In this document: piece by piece, positions 1 through 9,190 of the stretch
How the letters are laid out: each line of letters begins with the position of its first letter
Numbering within the stretch: the stretch's first letter is position 1
Made by a program: the position numbers and the translations under genes
The notes under the pieces: generated by a model
Database searches by the model: none
Told to the model about the DNA's origin: nothing
Seen by the model: the letters and a program-made list of their open reading frames with translations, nothing else
NCBI GenBank assembly: GCA_930633525.1
Contig: CAKNFP010000001.1
Span: forward strand, 62,001-126,000
Source of the DNA: Hyphomicrobiales bacterium
GTDB taxonomy: Bacteria; Pseudomonadota; Alphaproteobacteria; Rhizobiales; Beijerinckiaceae
Length of the DNA: 64,000 nt
Direction of reading: 5' to 3'

Positions 1-36
1 GAAGTGAAGGCGGTTCTCGGTTACGAGTCGCAGTAG
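1..36 (+). CDS. 3' end of an unidentified gene (partial)
   Basis: The first 12 codons of the window read openly in frame 1 and end in TAG, giving a C-terminus of EVKAVLGYESQ. This could be the last residues of a gene entering from the left. It is too short to recognise and could be chance. Confidence 0.25.
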   Translation, partial: EVKAVLGYESQ

Positions 37-473
37 ACGCGGATCGACCGCGGGCTTGATACAAGCTTGCGGCCGAACGTGGCTTGATCGCCAGGCCGCC
101 AAGAGCATGGGTTCGACCAGGGCGTGTGGACGCAAACTGGAATGGTCGTTTGCGCCGTCGCCGCGAATGACTTGATTGATACTGTGATCGCATGAAAAAT
201 AACTTGATAATGCGCTGTTAAATTTAATTAATAAAAAAACTTTTAAGAGGAATATGATTGACATCATGAATTTATGACGCTGATACTGTCTTAGGATTTT
301 TACTCGCGCCAACGGCAGAAGCTGCCGAAGATCTGATGCGTCGCGCGTGTCTGAAGCGGCCGGAGAGGCGACTGGGTTCGTTATTCCGGTACGCGGGCTA
401 GCGCCACGCTAGGAAGGAAGTCACTCCCGCCCGAGGAAAGCCCTGCTGACATACGTTCAACTGGAGCAAGTGG
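37..473. other. Intergenic region with an AT-rich core
   Basis: There is no supported gene here. The stretch from about 190 to 300 is markedly AT-rich compared with the GC-rich surroundings and includes a run of A near 233-239. It holds the best promoter-like sequence for the operon that starts at 474. I see no tRNA or repeat in it. Confidence 0.6.
258..287 (+). promoter_or_regulatory. Putative sigma-70 promoter for the 474-8863 genes
   Basis: A perfect -35 hexamer TTGACA (258-263) is followed by 18 bases and GATACT (282-287), which matches the -10 consensus at four of six positions. It lies in the AT-rich core and would start transcription about 180 bases before the first gene. This is a consensus match only. 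Confidence 0.45.
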
Positions 474-1478
474 ATGCCTATATCCGACCGCCTTCCCGCC
501 AGCCGCAGCTTTGCTGCCATAGCAAGCTCTCTCTTCGTCATCGCAGCGTCGGCCTGGTCGGTGGCGGGCCCCGCCCATGCGCAGAGCGCATCCAACACGG
601 TTGCCGTCACGATCCAGCCAACGACGACCGCCCTGCCCGTCGTTGTCGCGGAAAAGAAAGGCATATTCGCCAAGAACGATCTCTCGGTGAAGTGGAGCGT
701 CTCCCAGGTTTCGATCTCCGACTCGATTGCCGCGCTCGGACGACAGTTCAATGTCGCCATGGGCACCCAGCCCGCACTTATCGCGGCGGCGGGGCAGGGT
801 GTGCCGATCGTGGCGATAACCGGTGGCGCGCTCGACACGATCAAGGTTCCGACGTCCAACATTGTTGCGCGCGGAGGCAGCGGCATCGAGACATTCAAGC
901 AACTCGAAGGAAAGACCGTCGGCACGCTGACCCTCACCGGCAACATTCACTTCGCGCTGCTTAACATTCTCCAGAAGGAGGGGGTGGATCTCAATTCCAT
1001 CCGGTGGGTGACAGGCACCGTGCCGCAGCTGCCCGACCTTCTGAAGGCCGGTCGGGTCGATGCCATCGAAGAGATCGAGCCGTTCGCGACGAGCGCGATT
1101 GCAGCGGGAGGGACGGCGCTCGGTGATCCTTTCCGGTCCATCGGCGATCGCGCATTCATCGGCCTTTGGCTTGCCGAGCGGACATGGGCCAACGAGAACA
1201 AGGATCTGGTCCTGCGCTTCAACAAGTCGATGGATGAAGCGAGCCAATGGATCGTGGCGAACAACGCTGAAGCCCGGGAAATCCTGAGTTCCTACACCGG
1301 TCTCAAGGGTGTCCCGCTTGAGAAGACACCGATCCCGGAGTTCCACTTCTCAAGCACGGCGGAGGATCTCAGCAAACAGCTCCGGGCCGACTTGGATCTC
1401 TGGTCGGATATTCTGAAGCGCACGAGTGACTTCCCCCAGGTGAACACGAATGAGTTGCTGCCGAACTGGGCGAAATAA
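474..1478 (+). CDS. ABC transporter substrate-binding protein, SsuA/NMT1-THI5-like
   Basis: Periplasmic solute-binding protein of 334 residues. Residues 1 to about 36 form a signal peptide: a basic start, a hydrophobic stretch and an AHAQ-type cleavage site. The mature protein begins with the family pattern of beta strand, then VVVAEKKGIFAKNDL, as in sulfonate, taurine and pyrimidine-precursor binding proteins. The ATG at 474 has a GGAG about seven bases upstream. It heads a run with an ATPase (2340) and two permeases (3167, 3976), so it should deliver their ligand. The ligand cannot be read from sequence. The amide hydrolases alongside suggest an amide- or carbamoyl-containing organic acid (inference). 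Confidence 0.85.
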   Translation: MPISDRLPASRSFAAIASSLFVIAASAWSVAGPAHAQSASNTVAVTIQPTTTALPVVVAEKKGIFAKNDLSVKWSVSQVSISDSIAALGRQFNVAMGTQPALIAAAGQGVPIVAITGGALDTIKVPTSNIVARGGSGIETFKQLEGKTVGTLTLTGNIHFALLNILQKEGVDLNSIRWVTGTVPQLPDLLKAGRVDAIEEIEPFATSAIAAGGTALGDPFRSIGDRAFIGLWLAERTWANENKDLVLRFNKSMDEASQWIVANNAEAREILSSYTGLKGVPLEKTPIPEFHFSSTAEDLSKQLRADLDLWSDILKRTSDFPQVNTNELLPNWAK

Positions 1479-1516
1479 GGAAGCCTCTCGAATCTTTTTG
1501 CTGGAGACAATTGACG

Positions 1517-2284
1517 ATGAGCAACGAAGTCGTATCGAAGAGTGAGCAACTTGCCGCAAAGCTGCAAGAGTGCCTCACTCCGGAAGAGAGACAGATTGTC
1601 TCCAGCGCCGGATATGGAAAGCGCGGCGGCTGGGGTGAGCGTCCGGCGCTGCTCATCGTCGATGCCACTTACGGCTTCTGCGGGCGCACCCCGAAACCAA
1701 TCCTCGAGTCCATCGCCGAGCAGCGCCGGTCCTCCGGTGAGGGCGCGTGGGACGCGGTGTGGAAAATCGCGGCGGTCCTGGAGCAGGCTCGGGAGGCTCA
1801 GATCCCGGTCATATACAGCGCGATGGAAGACCCCTCGAGCCCGGAGTACGAACCTGGGCTCTGGCGGACGAAGAACCGCAGAGGCACTGAGGACCCGGGC
1901 AAGATCGACAGCAGCGACAAGGGTGAAAATCAAGTCGTCGCCGAAATCGCACCGCGCCCGGGCGAGCTCGTTTTCTCGAAAGGCAAGCCAAGCATTTTCT
2001 TTGGCTCCGGCTTGCTTCCTTACCTGATTTCCAAGCGCATCGATTCGCTGATCATCTGCGGCGGAACGACGAGCGGCTGCGTCTATGCTTCGGTCGTTGA
2101 CGGGTTCTCGAATAACTTCAAGATCTCGGTCGTGGCGGACGGCTGCTTCGACCGGATCCAGTCGGCGCATTGGATGTTTCTGCTCGATGTCGATCTCAAA
2201 TACGGCGACGTTGTCACAAGCGAAGAAGCGGTCCAGCAGTTGAAGTCGCTAACAACAGCGGAGCCTCCCGGATTGCCCGCTTAG
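1517..2284 (+). CDS. Isochorismatase-fold cysteine amidohydrolase (N-carbamoylsarcosine amidase-like)
   Basis: A 255-residue cytosolic hydrolase. The family triad is visible: Asp49 in LLIVDATYGF, a Lys in VFSKGKPSIF (155 or 157) and the nucleophile Cys188 in CGGTTSGCVYAS. Length and spacing fit N-carbamoylsarcosine amidohydrolase and maleamate amidohydrolase (NicF) more than true isochorismatases, which act on vinyl ethers. It would release ammonia from a primary amide or carbamoyl group. I chose ATG 1517, with GGAG ten bases upstream; a TTG at 1511 is an alternative. It is placed between the binding protein and the ATPase, so it is probably co-transcribed and acts on the imported compound or its product. 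Confidence 0.8.
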   Translation: MSNEVVSKSEQLAAKLQECLTPEERQIVSSAGYGKRGGWGERPALLIVDATYGFCGRTPKPILESIAEQRRSSGEGAWDAVWKIAAVLEQAREAQIPVIYSAMEDPSSPEYEPGLWRTKNRRGTEDPGKIDSSDKGENQVVAEIAPRPGELVFSKGKPSIFFGSGLLPYLISKRIDSLIICGGTTSGCVYASVVDGFSNNFKISVVADGCFDRIQSAHWMFLLDVDLKYGDVVTSEEAVQQLKSLTTAEPPGLPA

Positions 2285-2339
2285 AAGCTTGATCAGGCAC
2301 GGATGCAGCGGGGTATACCTTCAAGAGGGCGGGCATAAC

Positions 2340-3170
2340 TTGAGTTCTGCAATACAACAGAGCGCTTCGCAGAGGCGCCCCGACGCGATCCGGACGGATC
2401 TCGCGTTTCGGTGCCGTTCGCTATCGGTCGACCTCGGGGCGGGCGGCGCGAGACGACGGATCATCGCGGGATTGAACCTGGACGTTTCGAAGAACCAGTT
2501 CGTCTGTATCCTCGGCGAATCCGGCGTCGGCAAGACGACGCTCCTGCGGGTCTTCGGCGGCCTGGTGCCTGCCGCGGAGGGGGGCATCGAACTCAACGGC
2601 GAGCCCGTCTCAGGGCCGCCCAAAGGCGCTGTCTTCGTGTTTCAGAATTACGCGGCATCGCTCCTTCCATGGCGAACGGCCTGCACGAACGTCGAACTCG
2701 GGCTGGAAGCCTCTGTGCCGAAGAAGGAGCGCCGCGCTCGCGCGCTCGCCGCGCTCGAAACCGTCAATCTCAGCAAGCACGCGCATGACTATCCGCGCCA
2801 GCTCTCCGGAGGGATGCAGCAGCGCGTGCAGATTGCGAGGGCCCTCGCGCTCGATCCCCAGCTTCTCCTGATGGACGAGCCCTTCGGGGCGCTCGATGCG
2901 ATGACCCGCGAGAATCTTCAGGTGGAGCTACGCCGGATTCAGCAGGCGTCCGGGGCCACGATCATCTTCATCACGCATGACGTGGATGAGGCCGTTTTTC
3001 TGGCGGACCGTCTCGTCGTTCTGAAAGGCAGGCCTGCATCGATTGGTCTCGACGTGGTGAGTGATCTTCCGCCCGACCGCGACCAGATCAAGACGAAGGA
3101 GTCTCCTGCCTATCTCAAGCTCCGCCATGCCGTGTACGAGATGCTGCGCGGGCCGGGAGCGGCGTCATGA
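2340..3170 (+). CDS. ABC transporter ATP-binding protein, SsuB/TauB family
   Basis: A 276-residue ATPase. Motifs in order are Walker [13 protein letters not shown]-loop [11 protein letters not shown], signature LSGGMQQRV, Walker [13 protein letters not shown] and switch histidine ITHDVDEA. The DEPFGALD and THDVDEA forms are typical of nitrate/sulfonate/taurine importers. The TTG at 2340 has GAGGGCGGG just upstream. An in-frame TTG at 2289 would add 17 residues but lacks a good ribosome site. It energises the permeases at 3167 and 3976, and its stop overlaps the next ATG. Confidence 0.9.
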   Translation: MSSAIQQSASQRRPDAIRTDLAFRCRSLSVDLGAGGARRRIIAGLNLDVSKNQFVCILGESGVGKTTLLRVFGGLVPAAEGGIELNGEPVSGPPKGAVFVFQNYAASLLPWRTACTNVELGLEASVPKKERRARALAALETVNLSKHAHDYPRQLSGGMQQRVQIARALALDPQLLLMDEPFGALDAMTRENLQVELRRIQQASGATIIFITHDVDEAVFLADRLVVLKGRPASIGLDVVSDLPPDRDQIKTKESPAYLKLRHAVYEMLRGPGAAS

Positions 3171-3976
3171 CGGAGCCAGCGCGCAGCGTTCGCACAGAGA
3201 TCCGGTGGGGCTCTGAAGCGGTCCGGCGCTTCAATCTGCCAGGTCTGGCGGTCGTTTTGCTCTGCATCGCGCTATGGGAGCTGTACAGCAGAACGCTCGG
3301 CTCCGGACTGACGACCTTCGCATCCGTTTCTGAAACGATGGTGGCGCTCCGAGACCTGGCCAGGAACGGTCCGTTGCTCGAGCAACTGTTCCATACCCTG
3401 TCGGTCGCTCTCGTCGGATGGCTGATCGCGACGCTGATCGGTCTCACCCTAGGCGCCGCCATCGGCATCTGGCGACCTGTCTGGGTCTACAGCATGGCGA
3501 CGATCGATGTGCTCAGGTCGATCCCCTCGATCTCCCTGGTGTCGATCGCCCTGATGATCTTTGGCTTCTCATCGAAGATGGAAATGGTGATCGTGGTCTA
3601 CGTCAGCCAGTGGCCCGTGTTGCTCGCAACTGCGGGTGGGATCCAGTCGGTGCCCGCCAGCTACCTCGACACGGCGCGCGCCTTGCAGCTTTCCAGGGCT
3701 GCAACGGTTCGGAAGATACTGCTTCCAGCGGCTCTGCCGGAGATCCTGGTCGGCGCACGCCTCGCGCTCACGCTTTCGATGGCCCTTGCGATCGTGGCCG
3801 AGATGGTGGGCAATCCCGCAGGTCTCGGATTCGGTCTCGTCTTCTCGCAGCAGGCACTTCAACCCGCCCAGGCCTTCGCGTATTTCGTGGTGATCGGGGC
3901 CATCGGTTGGGGACTGAATGCTGTGTTCGTCATGGCCGCAGGTCGAATTTTTCGTCGTTTTGGTCCGGCATTGTGA
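3167..3976 (+). CDS. ABC transporter permease, SsuC/TauC family (first)
   Basis: Inner-membrane permease of 269 residues with about six hydrophobic segments. The EAA-type loop is seen as LDTARALQLSRAATVRKILLP, followed by ALPEILVGARLAL. The start overlaps the ATPase stop (ATGA) and its own stop overlaps the next gene's start (TGATG), so the three are translationally coupled. It pairs with the second permease at 3976 as a probable heterodimer. The substrate is not defined. Confidence 0.88.
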   Translation: MTEPARSVRTEIRWGSEAVRRFNLPGLAVVLLCIALWELYSRTLGSGLTTFASVSETMVALRDLARNGPLLEQLFHTLSVALVGWLIATLIGLTLGAAIGIWRPVWVYSMATIDVLRSIPSISLVSIALMIFGFSSKMEMVIVVYVSQWPVLLATAGGIQSVPASYLDTARALQLSRAATVRKILLPAALPEILVGARLALTLSMALAIVAEMVGNPAGLGFGLVFSQQALQPAQAFAYFVVIGAIGWGLNAVFVMAAGRIFRRFGPAL

Positions 3977-4761
3977 TGCTTACTTCGAGGGGAAATCTTG
4001 ATGCGGGAACAGACCCGCTCTTGCGCAGACGCGGTGCAGCGCCGCTCCGTGGGCTTTTACCGCTGGTTGTAGGCCTCATACTTTGGCAAATGCTGGCCTC
4101 CCGGGCATACCCGTATTTTCCGCCGCCGCTTGATTGGCTCAAGGCTCTCGGTGCGCTGCATGCGACGGGAAAACTGTGGCCCGCGGTCATGACGACCTTG
4201 AGCAGCTTCTTCATAGCCCTCGTTCTGAGTATCGTGATCGGATCCGGATTGGGAATACTGCTGGGGCGTTCACCGTTACTTGATCGCCTGCTCGGTCCCA
4301 TCCTTGAGATCGGCCGCACGATGCCGGCGGGCGCGCTGGTTCCTGTGGCGGTCCTCATCATGGGTTACACGGAGTCGATGACGCTCTCCGTGGTCACCTT
4401 GACCAGTTTCTGGCCCATTCTTCTCAACGTGCGGTCGGCGGCCATGCGCATCAGCCAGGACAGGCTGGATACTGCGCGGGTCCTTCGGCTTTCCTGGTGG
4501 GCAACACAAAGGAAGATTCTGCTTCCTTCGGTGCTTCCGAGCGTACAACTGGGAACGCAGATAGCGGCGCCCGTTGTCCTCATCATCGTTTTGCTCGTGG
4601 AAATCCTGACTCAGGTCTCTGGGATCGGCCGTGAAATCGCGCTTGCCCAAAGCACGTTCCGAAGCTCGACCGTGTATGGGCTGGTGGCGCTTACCGGCAT
4701 CTTAGGCCTCGTTGTGAACTGGATCATCAGTTGGACGGGGCGGTTGACGCGTAATTTCTAG
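3976..4761 (+). CDS. ABC transporter permease, SsuC/TauC family (second)
   Basis: A 261-residue inner-membrane permease and paralogue of the gene before it. The EAA loop reads LDTARVLRLSWWATQRKILLP, then SVLPSVQLGTQIAAPV. The reading frame is open far upstream (to 3418), but that part is an out-of-frame copy of the first permease. ATG 3976, overlapping the previous stop, is the sensible start. Two distinct permeases in one SsuABC-type operon is less usual than a homodimer but is known. Confidence 0.85.
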   Translation: MLTSRGNLDAGTDPLLRRRGAAPLRGLLPLVVGLILWQMLASRAYPYFPPPLDWLKALGALHATGKLWPAVMTTLSSFFIALVLSIVIGSGLGILLGRSPLLDRLLGPILEIGRTMPAGALVPVAVLIMGYTESMTLSVVTLTSFWPILLNVRSAAMRISQDRLDTARVLRLSWWATQRKILLPSVLPSVQLGTQIAAPVVLIIVLLVEILTQVSGIGREIALAQSTFRSSTVYGLVALTGILGLVVNWIISWTGRLTRNF

Positions 4762-4808
4762 ACCGACGTTCTCGACGCTGACCACGAGCGCGAGCAGGAG
4801 GTGAAACT

Positions 4809-6119
4809 ATGCCAAGCGTGCGGGGAGACGACGACAGAACGTCGCCACAATGGGCGCAAGAGGCGGTCCTCAACGCGCTGACGCCGGACGTCTCCGAAGA
4901 GATCGTCGAAATGGCCTGCGATCTCATCAATATCGTGAGTCCGACCGGCGAAGAGCAGCAGGTGGGCGAATATCTCGCCAACAGGTTCAGCGAGCTTGGC
5001 CTGTCTGTCTCGATGCAGGAGGTGGAAGACGGCCGCAACAATATGCTCGCGCATCTGAATCCCGAATCTGCCGGACCGAGCATAATGTTCAACGGCCACA
5101 TGGATACGAGCACAAGCGGCCGGGAGGGCGGGAACCTGCCGATTGGGCTTCTTCCGCGGGCGGTGATCGAGGACGGGTGGCTCTACGGGCTGGGTGCTTC
5201 CAACATGAAGGCAGCCTTCTCCTCCTACTATGGAGCGCTGCGGCTCATCAAGAAAGCGGGGATCGTGCTCAAGGGGCGGGTGACGATCAGCGGGGTTGTC
5301 GGTGAGATCGAGAAGGCGCCCGTGGGCCGCTATAAGGGCGCGTTCTACAGGGGCGGAGGGTGCGGCGCCCATTACGGCGTGCAGCATGGCATGATGGCCG
5401 ATGCCGTCGTGATCGGCGAACCGACCGGCATGCGCATCCAGAACGCTGCATCGGGTTATATGTTCTGCCGGATTGGGGCCAAGGGGGTGGCGCAACATAC
5501 CTGGTCCCGTGAGCGGGGCGTGGACGCCCTCGACAAGGGCATGTTCATCCTCCAGGCGCTCCGCGCGTGGGAGCCCGAATTCGAGCGTTTGGTGGCGGGC
5601 GCGAAAATCGGAGCGCGGTTGACGGTTGGCGCAATCGAAGGCGGCTTCCCATTCAAGCCGTCTATTGCTCCTGCGCCGATGTGCGACATCTTCGTCGATC
5701 TTCGATACCCGCCGAACCATTCGGTTGTGGAAATCGCCAATCTCCTGCGGCGGTATCTGGCGACCCTTGGTGATGAAAATCCGGGGCTCGACCCCACGAT
5801 GGAGGTCTTCCTCTGCAGAAATGGCTTTCTGTTGCCGCCTGAGGACGAGTTTTTCCAGGATGTCCTGGAGGCCCATCGCCTGGGAGGATCGCCACCGACC
5901 TCAGAGGTCGAGCGAAACCGATATTTCGTATCGGCCGACGCTACGACGTTCATGGAGTACGGCATGAAGGCACTCGCCTTCGGACCCGGCGGGCTGACGA
6001 AGGACGGTTCCTACCAGATGTATGATGACCGCGGCGAAGTCTGCAGTCTAAACAACCTTATTGCCTGCGCGCGCAGCTACGCAATGCTGATCCTCAAGCG
6101 TTGCGGCGTCGAGAACTAG
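4809..6119 (+). CDS. M20 family metallohydrolase-like protein (ArgE/DapE type) with altered metal ligands
   Basis: A 436-residue protein of the acetylornithine deacetylase/succinyl-diaminopimelate desuccinylase family. His97 and Asp99 (FNGHMDTST) and the GEPTG segment are conserved, and GEIEKA (Glu166, Glu168) replaces the usual DEE. The bridging Asp of the GxGAxDMK motif is Asn132 here (LGASNMKAAF), and the C-terminal metal-binding His is not evident (SYQMYDDRGEVC). It probably cleaves an N-acyl or N-carbamoyl bond, but with an unusual metal site. AGGAGG precedes ATG 4809. It sits directly after the ABC genes. Confidence 0.75.
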   Translation: MPSVRGDDDRTSPQWAQEAVLNALTPDVSEEIVEMACDLINIVSPTGEEQQVGEYLANRFSELGLSVSMQEVEDGRNNMLAHLNPESAGPSIMFNGHMDTSTSGREGGNLPIGLLPRAVIEDGWLYGLGASNMKAAFSSYYGALRLIKKAGIVLKGRVTISGVVGEIEKAPVGRYKGAFYRGGGCGAHYGVQHGMMADAVVIGEPTGMRIQNAASGYMFCRIGAKGVAQHTWSRERGVDALDKGMFILQALRAWEPEFERLVAGAKIGARLTVGAIEGGFPFKPSIAPAPMCDIFVDLRYPPNHSVVEIANLLRRYLATLGDENPGLDPTMEVFLCRNGFLLPPEDEFFQDVLEAHRLGGSPPTSEVERNRYFVSADATTFMEYGMKALAFGPGGLTKDGSYQMYDDRGEVCSLNNLIACARSYAMLILKRCGVEN

Positions 6120-6263
6120 GTGCGCCGTGCTCGCGCCTGCTGCTTCGCCCCCAGGTGTGCTCTTCGGCCTCGCCATCGTGTGCCGCTCATCGGGCTGCTT
6201 CGATTTCGCGACGCGCATTGATGTGCGGCCGACCGGTTTCACGATTTGAACGGGAGTCTCTGA

Positions 6264-7778
6264 ATGTCGTCTCAAACCAGGGCCATCGATCAGCAGCCCT
6301 TCTCCATCGTCGACGCAACGATCGACGACATCCATGCTGCCTTCGCGGCGGGTCAACTCAGTGCGCGCCAGCTCACCCAAGACTACCTCGACAGGATAGA
6401 GGCCTATGACAAGCAGGGCCCCTCCATCAATGCGGTCGTTTCGCTGAATCCCGATGTCCTTGCGGACGCCGATCGGCTCGACGCCCTCTTCTCGGAGAAA
6501 GGTCTTGTCGGTCCCCTTCACGGTATTCCGGTGCTCATCAAGGATCAGGTTGATGTCAAGGGTATGGCCACGACGCTCGGATCGGCATTATTCGAGAACT
6601 TTTCGCCGGATCGAGAAGGCTTCGTCATCAAGAAATTGAGAGAAGCCGGTGCAATCATCCTGGGCAAGGCGACATTGGGCGAGCTGGGCGGCGGCGATAC
6701 GCACGGTTCACTGTTCGGCTCCACGCGCAATGTCTATGATCTCACCCGCACGGCCGGTGGCTCCTCTGGCGGTTGTGGCGCGGCGGTTTCAGCCAATTTC
6801 TGTACGGTCGCTCTCGGCCAGGAAGGTTTTTCCTCAATCCGTCGGCCGTCGATCTGGAATGGCATCGTCGGAATGCGCCCCACCGCCGGATTAGTCAGCC
6901 GGACAGGCATATTCGCGGGGTGGCCTACCCTCAACGGCTCACTTGGTCCCATGGCGCGGACCGTGCGCGATCTCGCCCAACTGCTGGACTGCATGGTCGG
7001 CTACGACCCGGCGGATCCCGTCACCGCTTACGGCTACGGCCGGACGGCTTCCAGCTATCATGCTGGCTTGCGGAAGGACGCCCTGGTCGGAGCGCGGCTC
7101 GGTATTCTCCGGGAACCGATGGGCTATGCGACCGACGCGACATCCGACGACTTCAAGAAGGTCGATGACGTCTTCTGCAAGGCGGTTACCGAACTGCAGG
7201 ACGCGGGAGCGGAGATCGTCGACCCAATCGTCATTCCTGACTTGAAAGAACTCCTGGCCACACGTGCTCGGAGCCCGGAAGACGATGACCTGATGTACGA
7301 GCTCTATATAAAGGGCACGAATGCGCCTTTCCCCGATCGAGCGGCGGTTGCAGCGTCACCCCTTTTCGAGAAAGTCGGTCCCAACTCACAGAAGCGGTGG
7401 CTCGACGCCCCATCGTCGGAGCGTCAGCTTGCTTATCATCGGGCCCGCGCGACGCTGATGATGAACATGCTGAACGTGATGGCGGAGCATCGCCTGGATG
7501 CGATCATCCACAAAGCGGTAGAGCACCAGCCCACCCTGATCGAAGACGGCGTCAACCCGCCCTTCGTCGATCAAAAGGGGGCGCCACACATAAATACATT
7601 CCTGATGTTCGTGCCCTCTGTCGTTGTTCCAGCCGGCTTCACCGTCGATCAGCTGCCCGCGGGAATAACCTTCCTCGGGCGGCCTTTCTCCGACGAACGG
7701 ATGGTTCAGCTCGCTTTTGCCTATGAGCACGCGACGCAGCATCGGCGCCCACCGCAGACCACGCCTGAACTCGCCTAG
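6264..7778 (+). CDS. Amidase signature family hydrolase
   Basis: A 504-residue amidase. The Ser-cisSer-Lys triad is visible as Lys93 (VLIKDQVD), Ser167/168 (GGSSGG) and Ser191 in GQEGFSSIRRPS. The last motif differs from the common GTDTGGSIRxPA in the residues around the oxyanion hole, though the nucleophile is kept. It would hydrolyse an aliphatic or aryl amide to acid and ammonia. GGGAG stands upstream of ATG 6264. With the cysteine amidohydrolase and the M20 protein it makes a third amide-bond hydrolase in this operon. Confidence 0.85.
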   Translation: MSSQTRAIDQQPFSIVDATIDDIHAAFAAGQLSARQLTQDYLDRIEAYDKQGPSINAVVSLNPDVLADADRLDALFSEKGLVGPLHGIPVLIKDQVDVKGMATTLGSALFENFSPDREGFVIKKLREAGAIILGKATLGELGGGDTHGSLFGSTRNVYDLTRTAGGSSGGCGAAVSANFCTVALGQEGFSSIRRPSIWNGIVGMRPTAGLVSRTGIFAGWPTLNGSLGPMARTVRDLAQLLDCMVGYDPADPVTAYGYGRTASSYHAGLRKDALVGARLGILREPMGYATDATSDDFKKVDDVFCKAVTELQDAGAEIVDPIVIPDLKELLATRARSPEDDDLMYELYIKGTNAPFPDRAAVAASPLFEKVGPNSQKRWLDAPSSERQLAYHRARATLMMNMLNVMAEHRLDAIIHKAVEHQPTLIEDGVNPPFVDQKGAPHINTFLMFVPSVVVPAGFTVDQLPAGITFLGRPFSDERMVQLAFAYEHATQHRRPPQTTPELA

Positions 7779-7897
7779 CGGCAGCTGCGCGTCTGGTGGC
7801 GAGCAACTGCCGGCGGCCAATCGAGATCGGACGGTCGAACCTGCAACATGGGGCACAGCGTAATCTTGGAACGAAGAGATGGACCGGGAGAACTTAC

Positions 7898-8863
7898 ATG
7901 AAGCGAGCTTGTTTGATTCTGTTGTTTGGATTGCTGGCATATCCTGGCCTCTCAGCGGCCCAAGACTATCCTAAGCAGGCCGTCACCATCATCGATCCCG
8001 CCGCACCGGGCGGCATCAGCGATATCGCGGCGCGTGTTATCGGTGAGCAATTGACCAAGAAATGGGGACAGCAAGTCGTTGTCGAGAATCGTCCGGGCGC
8101 CGGCGGTTCGATCGGTGTCGGCGTGGCGGCGCGCGCGAAGCCCGATGGTTACACGCTTTTGATGACGACGAATGGCCAGTTCGCCGTCAATCCTGCCGTG
8201 TATCCAAGTCTTCCCTACGATCCCGATAACGACTTCATCCCGATCTCCATGGTGACGAATAACCCGATGCTGTTGGTGGCGAATATCAACGCGCCGTACA
8301 ATACCTTCGGGGAATTCGTCGCGGCGGCGAAGGCGAACCCGGGGCAGATCGGTTGGGCGTCTCCTGGGGTCGGAACCTGGAATCACCTGGCCGGTGAATG
8401 GCTCCAGGCCGAGGCAGGCATCAAGCTCCTGCATGTCCCGTACAAGGGTGGCGGGCCGGCGGGGGTTGCCGTGGCCGGGGGTGATGTCCCCGTTGGATTG
8501 ATCGCCATCTCTTCCGCCATGCCGCATATTCGCGCTGGCAAGATGAAGGCGCTTGCCCTGTCGACCGCTAAGCGGTCCAGCATGGATCCGAGCTGGCAGA
8601 CGATCGCGGAACTGGGACTGCCGAAGTTTGACGCAGCGAGCTGGGTGGGGCTCTTCGTTCCGGCAAAAACGCCAGCCCCCATTGTCCGCAAGATCGAGGA
8701 AGACGTAGCCGACATCATGGCGCAGCCTGATGTACAGCGCAAATTTACGGATCTGGGGATCGAGGTGGCCGTCGTTCGCTCCGCCGATTTCACAAAGCGG
8801 ATCAAAGAGGATCAGGTTCGCGCCAAGACCATCGTCACGGATGCCGCCATTCAACTCCAATGA
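7898..8863 (+). CDS. Tripartite tricarboxylate transporter substrate-binding protein (TctC/Bug), orphan
   Basis: A 321-residue periplasmic binding protein with a signal peptide cut after LSAAQ. Typical Bug features are DYPKQAVTIIDPAAPGG near the N-terminus, VENRPGAGGSIG and the hinge segment HVPYKGGGPA. No TctA or TctB gene adjoins it. It is strikingly similar along its length to the TctC at 20111, including a shared TWNHLAGEWLQ segment, so it may feed the TctBA pair at 21097-23059. The frame is open to 7796, but ATG 7898 begins the signal peptide and has GGGAG nearby. Confidence 0.88.
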   Translation: MKRACLILLFGLLAYPGLSAAQDYPKQAVTIIDPAAPGGISDIAARVIGEQLTKKWGQQVVVENRPGAGGSIGVGVAARAKPDGYTLLMTTNGQFAVNPAVYPSLPYDPDNDFIPISMVTNNPMLLVANINAPYNTFGEFVAAAKANPGQIGWASPGVGTWNHLAGEWLQAEAGIKLLHVPYKGGGPAGVAVAGGDVPVGLIAISSAMPHIRAGKMKALALSTAKRSSMDPSWQTIAELGLPKFDAASWVGLFVPAKTPAPIVRKIEEDVADIMAQPDVQRKFTDLGIEVAVVRSADFTKRIKEDQVRAKTIVTDAAIQLQ

Positions 8864-9190
8864 TCCCGGCACTTTGCGCTTGAGGAGCAGAGGCTGCTGA
8901 GCGGCGCGAGCGGGCGGGTTCGCGCGAAGGCAGGGAACGAAATTGGGGGTATTGTCAGATGCGGCTGAGGCTTCCGTTTGACGACGGCAGCTTCAGCCGC
9001 GGTGATTTCCGTCCCACTCGCGCGTTCTCAGCAATCTCCACGCTTCAGGACTGGATGCCTTGAGCCGTTCTGGACGATCATGCCCATTGGCTGGGGATGT
9101 TGAGGATCGCGGGTACGGAACTGCGCAGTTCGTTGCATAAGAAAGCGAAGCCACGCTCCCCTTATGTGACTGCACATCGGCGCGAAGGCC
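8864..9190. other. Convergent intergenic region
   Basis: This lies between the orphan TctC gene (+) and the MarR gene (-). Apart from the hairpin at 8961-9000 I see no gene or repeat. Confidence 0.5.
8961..9000. terminator. Hairpin, probable bidirectional transcription terminator
   Basis: GCGGCTGA...TCAGCCGC encloses a longer imperfect stem. The two 20-base halves are near-complementary, with 15 of the first 17 positions matching (one difference is a possible G-U pair), and it lies between convergent genes. There is no long T run, so it may end transcription weakly or only protect mRNA ends. Confidence 0.45.

Noticed and set aside
190-300. Phage attachment site or integration boundary
   Set aside because: The stretch is AT-rich but there is no tRNA, integrase or direct-repeat partner in the window.
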